Source: Paludibacter sp. (GTDB taxonomy: Bacteria > Bacteroidota > Bacteroidia > Bacteroidales > Paludibacteraceae). From it: a DNA stretch of 6,698 nt. The DNA lies in the NCBI GenBank assembly GCA_024709185.1, contig JANJXE010000112.1:1-6698 (forward strand). Reading direction: 5' to 3'. Positions 1-6,039 of the stretch are shown here, piece after piece. The notes under the pieces were generated by a model. The model was not told where the DNA came from. It did no database searches and was given only the letters and a program-made list of their open reading frames with translations. Every line of letters starts with the position of its first letter. Within the stretch, counting starts at the first letter, position 1. Both the position numbers and the translations under genes were made by a program.

Positions 1-204
1 GTCTTTAACAAAGGTAGTAAGTACTTTTACAGGAAGTCCCAGTGATGAAGCAATGTTAGCAACATTGGTTTCGGCACTGGTTGCCTGCATTTCAAATGTT
101 TTACTGGTGTGAACAGGTTGTCCGTTCAGCGGAGTAATGCGTACTCCCATACTGCTGGCAACCAACAGCGAGTACGATGCGTTTTCTTTTAATTTGATAC
201 TCAT
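1..204 (-). CDS. kdgK: PfkB-family sugar kinase, probably 2-keto-3-deoxygluconate kinase (partial, N-terminus only)
   Basis: This is the first 68 codons of a gene that runs off the left edge of the window. It starts with ATG at 204 and stays open to base 1. The visible protein has the N-terminal strand and substrate-facing loops typical of PfkB/ribokinase-fold kinases: a Ser-Met-Gly-Val-Arg-Ile-Thr-Pro stretch near residues 18-25, then a segment rich in Ala, Thr, Ser and Glu leading into 'NVANIASSLGLPVK', the usual nucleoside/sugar-kinase start in which sugar contacts are followed by the first helix. The ATP-binding C-terminal half and the catalytic Asp lie outside the window. It begins 12 bases after the stop of the mannonate oxidoreductase gene, so it is almost certainly in the same operon. 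There KDG kinase (KDG + ATP to KDPG, cytoplasm) is the expected next activity. Family membership is fairly secure. The KDG substrate is inferred from context, and another sugar-acid kinase is possible. No Shine-Dalgarno sequence is visible before the start, as is common in Bacteroidota. Confidence 0.8.
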   Translation of the reverse strand, partial: MSIKLKENASYSLLVASSMGVRITPLNGQPVHTSKTFEMQATSAETNVANIASSLGLPVKVLTTFVKD

Positions 205-216
205 AAAGGGTAAATA

Positions 217-1029
217 TTAAACACAGAATACATCAAATCCCCCATCTACTACCGTCAGGGTTCCGGTTACAAATTTGGAGGCATCGCTTGCCAGCCAGTG
301 CAGCGTTCCAAGCAGTTCTTCCGGTTCTCCAAATCGTTTAAACGGAGTGTGTGACACTATAGACTGCCCACGTGCGGTCAGCGAACCGTCGGGGTTAGTA
401 AGCAAAGCCCGGTTTTGTTCTGAGATAAAGAATCCCGGAGCAAAGGCATTCACACGAAAACCTTCTCCGAACTTGGTTGCCATCTCGATAGCCAGGTACT
501 TGGTGAAGTTAGTGACAGCAGCTTTGGCAGCCCCATAACCTGCTACACGGGTCAACGGACGAATAGCGGATTCGGAAGAGATGTTGATGATGTTTCCCTT
601 GTTCTGTTGCGTCATCACTTTTGCAAATACCATGGTTGGGATGATAGTCCCAAAAAGATTCAGATCCACCACTTTCTTAAAATCATCAATATTCAGATCG
701 AATAAGGTTTTATCAGGACCGATGGTTGCTCCGGGCATATTACCCCCGGCACCGTTAATCAATACATCGATACGACCATAACGGGCAACGATAACCTCTG
801 CATTTTTTTCGAGAATAGCGCGGTCGTTTACATCCGTTTGAAGGAAAATTGCTTCGCCCCCTTTTGCACGGATACCCTCTACCAGAGCATCGCCTTTCTC
901 TTTGTTTCGTGCCAATACAGCTACTTTTGCGCCCTGTTCCGCCAGGTATTCGGCCATACAGCTTCCTAAAACTCCGCTACCTCCGGTCAATACCATGACA
1001 CGGTCTTTAATGTCGAATAAGTTTCTCAT
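217..1029 (-). CDS. uxuB: SDR-family oxidoreductase, probable D-mannonate oxidoreductase (fructuronate reductase)
   Basis: This is a complete 270-residue classical short-chain dehydrogenase. Visible hallmarks are the nucleotide-binding TGGSGVLG at 15-22, an Asp at 66 (TDV) that usually contacts adenine, NGAGG at 92-96 in place of NNAG, Asn124 in helix 4, catalytic Ser152, the Tyr165-x3-Lys169 pair (YGAAK) and the PG motif at 198-199. An Arg at 41, just after the second strand, hints at NADP(H) use, but that is weak evidence. The family includes Bacillus UxuB (YjmF) and the usual Bacteroidota form of the enzyme, which is unrelated to the long-chain UxuB of E. coli. Its expected reaction is NAD(P)H-dependent reduction of D-fructuronate to D-mannonate in the cytoplasm. 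It sits 13 bases after the epimerase-like gene and 12 bases before the kinase, which fits a uronate pathway. An AGGA directly abuts the ATG. Gluconate 5-dehydrogenase-type SDRs look similar, so the substrate rests partly on context. Confidence 0.82.
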   Translation of the reverse strand: MRNLFDIKDRVMVLTGGSGVLGSCMAEYLAEQGAKVAVLARNKEKGDALVEGIRAKGGEAIFLQTDVNDRAILEKNAEVIVARYGRIDVLINGAGGNMPGATIGPDKTLFDLNIDDFKKVVDLNLFGTIIPTMVFAKVMTQQNKGNIINISSESAIRPLTRVAGYGAAKAAVTNFTKYLAIEMATKFGEGFRVNAFAPGFFISEQNRALLTNPDGSLTARGQSIVSHTPFKRFGEPEELLGTLHWLASDASKFVTGTLTVVDGGFDVFCV

Positions 1030-1042
1030 TCCTTTTATAATT

Positions 1043-2290
1043 TTAAAGATTTAATAAACGTTTTAAATGGCGCTCGTAGATATTTTCTTCTACACAGGAA
1101 CCAATGATATTGCTGTGTTTTCTTAGCATCGCATAATAAGCCTCTCCTTTTTCAGCGGCGACTTTGTAAGCAACATGAATCAGCTGACGGAAATCGGAAT
1201 TGTAATCGGGATGTCCCGGAATATGACGAAGTGTATTTGCCAGTTTTTCACCCGTCCAGCTATTCACTTCCTCCACCGATGGCAGACGTTCAGGATCAAT
1301 ATCAATAACGTCGGCATAAGGAGCACAAAGTTCTTCACGACGATTGTATGAACCTGCATAAATTTCTTTGGCCATTTCCAGTCCGTCATCACCAGCCAAT
1401 GCCAGTCCAATTACTTCTTCGAGCCAGGTAGTTCCCGCTGTTTTCAGGTGAAGCCCTTTGTTGTACTTATGAATGATTGATGCCATAATCGGATAAATCG
1501 AAAACTTATCGCTTCCCGAGTGTACACTGAGTTTAAGTTCGGAAGGAAGTCCAAATTGCTGGATAGCATAGTCGATCACCAGGATATCTTCTTCAAATTC
1601 ACGAGCAAACTGGTTGAGATCGCCACGGTAATCAACTCCTTTGTTGAATCGACCTGTGAATTTAGGGGCAATTGTTTGCGCCGGAACTCCTTTGTCAGCC
1701 AGCATTTTCAAAATAAAAAACAAATAAACAGGAGTTTGAGGTTCTTCGACTTCATCCATCGAAACTTCAGTGATGAAATTCCCTTTGCCTTTCTGCTCAA
1801 CAAGGTAGTTGTAAATTTCAGCAGCCTGCTCTGTTGCAGCCAGAAATTTTGAGGCGATTTCAACGATAAGTTCGCGTGTCACAACAATCGGCTGAGCAAT
1901 ACCGGGGATAACGAGTTTACCCACGTAGGCAGAGCAGGATTCCACAAATTTTTCAATTTCAGCTTCAGGGCTGGGTTTGCCAATGAAAGCAGCTACGTCG
2001 AGGGTGAAAAAATCGGATGTTTCGACAAATGGTGCCACAGTTGACAAATTGATGTGATCAGCATCTACAAAGTATTTTCCTTGAAATGCAAGCGTAGCAA
2101 CTGCGTCATCCGCTTCTTTTCGCACATCGGCAGGATGCGAATGTACATAAGTATGTTCGCGATTTGATTTGTTCCACACCGGACTTATGTCATAACCTGC
2201 CTGATTGGCTTTTACGATGGCTCGCAACTGGGCAACACCCTGATGAGCAAAACGATCGCCCATGCCGATACTGATTTTTCCTAATTCCAT
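1043..2290 (-). CDS. uxaE: Tagaturonate epimerase family protein (UxaE-like), short form
   Basis: This is a complete 415-residue protein that resembles UxaE, the D-tagaturonate 3-epimerase first described in Thermotoga, which turns tagaturonate into fructuronate and so joins galacturonate breakdown to the mannonate branch. Conserved-looking blocks are GMGDRF at 9-14, DADH at 76-79, EVSMDE at 175-180, KGVDYRGDL at 207-215, HSGSDKFSIYP at 257-267, HLKTAGTT at 281-288 and RQLIHVAY at 368-375. The acidic and His residues in these blocks (Asp76, Asp78, His79, Glu175, Asp179, His257, His281, His372) are plausible metal or substrate ligands, which is my inference. The classical enzymes, as I recall them, are nearer 480-500 residues and have roughly 80-90 extra residues before the GxGDR motif. 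This one starts almost at that motif. An AGGA lies 4 bases before the ATG at 2290. The gene follows the LacI regulator by 18 bases and precedes the mannonate oxidoreductase by 13. Family is confident; exact substrate less so. Confidence 0.77.
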   Translation of the reverse strand: MELGKISIGMGDRFAHQGVAQLRAIVKANQAGYDISPVWNKSNREHTYVHSHPADVRKEADDAVATLAFQGKYFVDADHINLSTVAPFVETSDFFTLDVAAFIGKPSPEAEIEKFVESCSAYVGKLVIPGIAQPIVVTRELIVEIASKFLAATEQAAEIYNYLVEQKGKGNFITEVSMDEVEEPQTPVYLFFILKMLADKGVPAQTIAPKFTGRFNKGVDYRGDLNQFAREFEEDILVIDYAIQQFGLPSELKLSVHSGSDKFSIYPIMASIIHKYNKGLHLKTAGTTWLEEVIGLALAGDDGLEMAKEIYAGSYNRREELCAPYADVIDIDPERLPSVEEVNSWTGEKLANTLRHIPGHPDYNSDFRQLIHVAYKVAAEKGEAYYAMLRKHSNIIGSCVEENIYERHLKRLLNL

Positions 2291-2308
2291 GATTTCCTGT
2301 TATATTGA

Positions 2309-3385
2309 TTAAAATTTTTCTCTGAATTGAATGTAGTCGTTAATGTTTTCCTTGATCAGAATATCGACCGGAACAAAGTTTATTTTATTAACTTCCTGTT
2401 TTAGAATAAGCTTATTGCATAAATCGCGTACGGTAAAGTATGCTTGTTTTCCCGGGCTCTGTGCAATCAGATAAGAGATAACATCCTGCTTCAGGTATTC
2501 CACATTTTTCTTTAGAAGATCGTAACCGATGAGCCGGATCGAATGATAATTTAACTGTTTAAGATAATTGGCAAGTCTGTAAACTTTTGAATTAAAGGTT
2601 ATCGCAGCATTGATCTCCGGATTTTCTTTAAAAATATTTTTAATGTTTTCAAGATTTGATGAATCTTCCGTAGAACTAATTTCAGCATGCACAAATTGAA
2701 TCGAAAGTGCTTTGTGTTCATGCAAATAAGCCATAAATCCTTCGTAGCGGGAAGAAGTTTGATTCGACATCGATCCTTGTCGTTTGGTACGGAGAATTAA
2801 CACCTTGCTGTGTTCGGGTAAGTCGTTTACAAGAAGTTTCGCTGCAACATATCCGCTTTGAAATGAGTTTTGGCCATAGTAGGTTGTAAACCCTGAATCC
2901 TCAATTATAGAATCGATATAGGAAAAAGGAATTTCAACCGCTTGAAGCATTTGGGTCAGTACCAGCGTTTCATCCCGAAAAATGGGAGCGATAATGACGG
3001 CGTCGGGTTGCCGGCCTATAATGTCATTGGTAAGTAATTTGAAAGAATTATTGTCGAACTGATTAAAATACCGAATGTCGATGTGAATATTGTATTGTAA
3101 AAAATCTTTTCCAGCCTGCCGGAATCCATTTTCAATTAACTCCCAATATTCACCCGGCTGGAACGAAGGAATCAGACAGATAAAGTTATAATGTTTTTTA
3201 GATGCTAATGACCTTGCAAGCAGGTTAGGAGAGTAGTTGATTTCTTCGAGCACTTTCAGTATCGCTTCCTTGCTTTTTTGGGATACTTCGCCACGGTTGT
3301 GTAGTACCCGGTCTACTGTACCCTCCGATACACCAGCCAGCAGGGCAATGTCTTTTATGCGGTATTTTTTGTCACTTTCTTTCAT
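2309..3385 (-). CDS. LacI-family transcriptional regulator of the uronate operon
   Basis: This is a complete 358-residue DNA-binding regulator. Residues 8-29 form the LacI helix-turn-helix (YRIKDIALLAGVSEGTVDRVL). The hinge helix follows at about 52-60 with the usual SPNLLARSL signature. The rest, from about 66 onward, is a periplasmic-binding-protein-like sensor domain: QPDAVIIAP near 126-134, GYVAAKLL in the middle, and a late IGYD strand followed by ISYLIAQSPGKQAY, a region that in this family lies near the ligand cleft. There is no signal peptide, as expected for a cytoplasmic regulator. The recognition helix reads Glu-Gly-Thr-Val-Asp-Arg-Val, with Asp where many LacI proteins have Ser. 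It is the first gene of the operon, 18 bases before the epimerase-like gene. Two LacI-type operators lie in its upstream region, so it probably represses itself and the catabolic genes until a uronate or pathway intermediate binds. The ligand is inferred only from neighbours. It could correspond to the regulators called KdgR or UxuR in Bacteroidota, but I cannot choose a symbol. Confidence 0.88.
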   Translation of the reverse strand: MKESDKKYRIKDIALLAGVSEGTVDRVLHNRGEVSQKSKEAILKVLEEINYSPNLLARSLASKKHYNFICLIPSFQPGEYWELIENGFRQAGKDFLQYNIHIDIRYFNQFDNNSFKLLTNDIIGRQPDAVIIAPIFRDETLVLTQMLQAVEIPFSYIDSIIEDSGFTTYYGQNSFQSGYVAAKLLVNDLPEHSKVLILRTKRQGSMSNQTSSRYEGFMAYLHEHKALSIQFVHAEISSTEDSSNLENIKNIFKENPEINAAITFNSKVYRLANYLKQLNYHSIRLIGYDLLKKNVEYLKQDVISYLIAQSPGKQAYFTVRDLCNKLILKQEVNKINFVPVDILIKENINDYIQFREKF

Positions 3386-3491
3386 GTGTCACTTTAGTAT
3401 TATTTTCGCATACACATTTCTGTCATGTAGGTTTTTCATTGGTCGAATGTTGTTGCTGTTTTTGTCTTGTTTGGTACGCATAGGCCATAGC

Positions 3492-3505
3492 CGTGTACGC
3501 ACACA
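3492..3505. promoter_or_regulatory. LacI-type operator O1 (promoter-proximal, downstream)
   Basis: The sequence CGTGT-ACGC-ACACA is a near-perfect palindrome centred on a CG dinucleotide (3498/3499), the usual architecture of LacI-family operators. The 14 bases at 3491-3504 recur exactly, in reverse complement, at 3563-3576. In the direction of transcription O1 lies just after the candidate -7 element, at about +7 to +20, a position where a bound repressor would block initiation or early elongation. The LacI-family gene it precedes is the obvious binder. The assignment is inferred from sequence form and position. Confidence 0.68.
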
Positions 3506-3518
3506 GCTGTTCGGACTG

Positions 3519-3547
3519 CAAATGTACGATATTTTGTTGAACTGAAA
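3519..3547 (-). promoter_or_regulatory. Candidate Bacteroidota-type promoter of the uronate operon
   Basis: On the minus strand 3526-3519 reads TACATTTG, a full match to the Bacteroidota -7 consensus TAnnTTTG. Upstream, TTTC at 3547-3544 is a one-mismatch -33 element with a 17-base spacer. An exact TTTG also occurs at 3555-3552 but would need a 25-base spacer, longer than usual. Transcription would start near 3511-3514, giving a leader of about 125 bases before the LacI start codon. Its placement between two operator copies supports the call. The weak -33 box is the main doubt. Confidence 0.55.
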
Positions 3548-3561
3548 AATGCAAATCGATT

Positions 3562-3575
3562 CGTGTGCGTACACG
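3562..3575. promoter_or_regulatory. LacI-type operator O2 (upstream)
   Basis: CGTGT-GCGT-ACACG has perfect 5-base inverted arms around a central CG (3568/3569). It is the more symmetric of the two sites, and it shares 14 identical bases with O1 in opposite orientation. The centres are 70 bases apart. It lies upstream of the candidate promoter, at roughly -50 to -63 from the predicted start, so it could act as an auxiliary operator for looping, or as an activator-like site. Confidence 0.68.
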
Positions 3576-3707
3576 GATTGATTAATAAATTAGTAAGATG
3601 TTTATATTCAATCAGAAAGAATAGCTGAATACTTAAAAAATTAGTTAGTTAAATAAGGTTAATGAATTGTTTTTGAATAAATATTCTGTTGGTGCAGTGC
3701 ATATCGA

Positions 3708-6020
3708 TTATTCCTTCGAAAACCGGCTTTCTTTTTTGTTAATGATAAGCGTAGAAGGAATATTTTCAAGTTTAGGGCTATTAATCAGGGTCAGTTGATT
3801 CCATACAGGGTAGCTCACCAGCATCAGGTCGTAACGGCTGAATTGGCTGTAGTTCCGGTTGTTCTGAACTATTTTTACTGAGCCGGAAAAGTGCTGACTT
3901 AGATTGTGATATGAGTTCCGGAATTCGCTTGTTGATTGGATACGTTTATCCTCATCATAAATAGTAATATGGATAGTAGGATCGTTTTTTAATAAGCGAT
4001 GAGCATAGCGAATCAAAAAATCATCTTTTTCATCCTGTACAAGTACCATCACTTCTTTTAGCGAATGGTAATTTCGGTTGATAAAAATACCAACGCTGCA
4101 GTTACTTTGTTCAACAAAATACTTCGTTTTATCTTTTATCAACGATCCGGGATAGAAAATTTCGCGGGATGATTTATTTACAGTGGTTAGCAAGCGATTT
4201 AAATAAGGGATTTTACTAACAAACGATTGATTTCTTACATAGGTGATACCCGAAAGGGAAACCCCGGCACCTACCAACAGGAAATCAATATTTTCGCTAT
4301 TAACCGATCGGACAACACCCTGTTCGATATTATCTGAAAATTTATGTTCGGTTTCAATCTGAATTTTTAATTTTTCAGCTTCATGCAGGATGCCTTTAAA
4401 ACTTTCGCGGGCAAAATCTTCTCCGTAGATTGGATTAGTATCGGTGCCCGGAGTGATGTGAAGTGTTTTAACTTTAAGAATATTCTTAGCTCCATCGAGT
4501 GAATAACGGGCAACATTCAAAAGGGCTTTCCCATTTTCAGGATTTCCTAACGCGATTAAGGCCCTGAATTCACCTCGTGCTTTTTGAAGGCGGTATTCTT
4601 CCTGTATCGATTTTCTTGAAAAGATTTTTTGTATTAATGTTAGAAATGGGGTTGTCATAAATGTAGTTACCAGTGCCATTAGTACCAGCATGGCAAAAAT
4701 TTCTTTTGGAAGAATTCCCATTTCAAAGCCTATGTTCAGAACCACAATCTCCATCAATCCCCGGGTGTTCATCAGGATGCCCAATGATAGACTATCACGC
4801 CAGTTTTCACCCGTGATTTTTGCAGTGACTGCGCCACCCACAAATTTACCAAAAACTGCAAATGCGATTACAACTGCGGTAATGCTCCAAAGATGCGGTG
4901 TGTTTAATAGTCCGATTTCGGTACGCAATCCTGTATAAACAAAGAAAAGAGGTAAAAGAAATGTGAGCGCAACATCTTCGATTTTATCAATAATTATTTT
5001 TCTGAATTCAGGAATTTCAGGTAATATCACACCTGCTAGGAATGCACCAAAAAGTGCATGTATTCCAATCATATGTGTTGCAAAAGATGAAAGTGTTAGA
5101 AATAGAAAGATAAAGCCAATAATATTTTTATTCAGAATTTCAGCATTACGGTATATTTTGCCAATCTTTTGTAAAAATGGTTTTACAATCAGCAACATAA
5201 CTCCAATGTAAAGAAGTGCATATACAATAGTATAAAGCGAACTCATAAAGTTTCCGGTATTCGCAATTGCAATTACAGCTGCCAGAATCGACCATGCAGT
5301 TACATCATCAAATGCAGCACATGCAATTGCAATTTGTCCCAGGTGCGTTTTACTCAATCCTTTTTCCTGGACAATACGCGCCAGTACAGGAAATGCTGTG
5401 ATACTCATAGAGATACCAATAAAAAGGGCAAAGGAAAGAAAGTCAGTTTGCGACGATGCAAATTCTTCGTAGACAAAATAGGCGAACAACATCCCCATAA
5501 AGTAGGGGATAATGATACTGGCATGACTAATTACATAGGTAGTGCCCATTTTATTGCGTAGCATCCCTATATTTAGCTCCATACCAATAACAAACATAAA
5601 GAGTACCAGCCCTACCTGACTGAGAATGTATAGATTATCGAGCGATCCGGGATTGAAAAGGAACTGATAGGTTTCCGGATAAAAATACCCTAACAGAGAA
5701 GGACCGAGCAGAATTCCCGCAAGAATCTCACCGATTACTGTTGGCTGACCGATGCGGATAAAAAACCATCCAACAATACGGGAAACAAGAAGAATGGCAA
5801 TTATTTGCATAAGCAACATGCCCACAGGTTCGGCCACATTATGTACAACAGAATTTTCAAAAATTGCGTAATCGTCCTGTACCGTTGATTCAACACCCAC
5901 AATTGGTCGTTCATACACTTCAAAACGCTCGGCATTTTTAAAAAGCACGTAGGTAAGCAGCACAAATGAAACAATCATCAGCACATAAAACAACCAGGTG
6001 TAAAGATGTTTTTGCGGCAT
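3708..6020 (-). CDS. CPA2-type cation/proton antiporter with C-terminal Usp-like region
   Basis: This is a complete 770-residue inner-membrane protein. A first hydrophobic helix at about 8-27 is followed by a polar loop (about 28-62), then the Na+/H+ exchanger domain from about 63 to 465 with some twelve hydrophobic segments. Recognisable blocks are GQPTVIGEILAGILLGPSLL at 91-110, QVGLVLFMFVIGMEL at 135-149, the ion-site AAFDDVTAW at 235-243 with paired Asp238-Asp239, HALFGAFLAGVILPE at 321-335 and NTRGLMEIVVLNIG at 418-431. The cytosolic tail (about 480-770) looks like two alpha/beta domains of the universal stress protein type, with strands such as RALIALGNP at 486 and CSVGIFINR at 641. This layout matches bacterial and plant CHX/Kha1-like exchangers, which swap K+ or Na+ for protons. 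The paired Asp is the arrangement of electrogenic exchangers. The gene follows the hemerythrin-LuxR regulator by 19 bases, probably in one transcript. The transported ion cannot be told from the sequence, so I give no symbol. The start at 6020 is the first ATG. Confidence 0.9.
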   Translation of the reverse strand: MPQKHLYTWLFYVLMIVSFVLLTYVLFKNAERFEVYERPIVGVESTVQDDYAIFENSVVHNVAEPVGMLLMQIIAILLVSRIVGWFFIRIGQPTVIGEILAGILLGPSLLGYFYPETYQFLFNPGSLDNLYILSQVGLVLFMFVIGMELNIGMLRNKMGTTYVISHASIIIPYFMGMLFAYFVYEEFASSQTDFLSFALFIGISMSITAFPVLARIVQEKGLSKTHLGQIAIACAAFDDVTAWSILAAVIAIANTGNFMSSLYTIVYALLYIGVMLLIVKPFLQKIGKIYRNAEILNKNIIGFIFLFLTLSSFATHMIGIHALFGAFLAGVILPEIPEFRKIIIDKIEDVALTFLLPLFFVYTGLRTEIGLLNTPHLWSITAVVIAFAVFGKFVGGAVTAKITGENWRDSLSLGILMNTRGLMEIVVLNIGFEMGILPKEIFAMLVLMALVTTFMTTPFLTLIQKIFSRKSIQEEYRLQKARGEFRALIALGNPENGKALLNVARYSLDGAKNILKVKTLHITPGTDTNPIYGEDFARESFKGILHEAEKLKIQIETEHKFSDNIEQGVVRSVNSENIDFLLVGAGVSLSGITYVRNQSFVSKIPYLNRLLTTVNKSSREIFYPGSLIKDKTKYFVEQSNCSVGIFINRNYHSLKEVMVLVQDEKDDFLIRYAHRLLKNDPTIHITIYDEDKRIQSTSEFRNSYHNLSQHFSGSVKIVQNNRNYSQFSRYDLMLVSYPVWNQLTLINSPKLENIPSTLIINKKESRFSKE

Positions 6021-6039
6021 ACCTTGAATGGACGATGGA

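Larger units (their letters stand above)
3386..3707. other. Intergenic region between antiporter and uronate operon
   Basis: This 322-base stretch separates the antiporter stop from the LacI regulator start. From 3577 to 3707 it is strongly AT-rich. The only hairpin-like sequence there is a weak GAAT/ATTC pair near 3675-3686, so no convincing terminator is visible for the antiporter transcript. From 3491 to 3576 it holds the two operators and the candidate promoter described separately. From 3386 to 3490 it would be a leader of about 100-130 bases for the operon mRNA. I see no riboswitch-like structure there, only two degenerate operator-like stretches. A 61-codon minus-strand open frame (3389-3574) starts inside the distal operator and has no recognisable protein features, so it is not called as a gene. 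Confidence 0.7.

Noticed and set aside
3237..3545. 102-codon plus-strand open frame crossing the LacI gene start and the intergenic region
   Set aside because: It is mostly antisense to the well-supported LacI helix-turn-helix coding sequence, its protein resembles nothing recognisable, and no promoter fits it.
3389..3574. 61-codon open frame on the minus strand upstream of the LacI gene, considered as a leader peptide or small gene
   Set aside because: It starts inside operator O2 and spans the promoter and O1. The predicted start of transcription lies downstream of its ATG, and its composition shows no domain, signal or membrane segment.
3491..3576. The 14-base inverted repeat as terminal repeats of a small mobile element or a large hairpin terminator
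   Set aside because: Each copy is itself palindromic with LacI-operator form, the enclosed 58 bases hold a promoter rather than a cargo, no flanking target duplication is visible, and a LacI gene follows directly.
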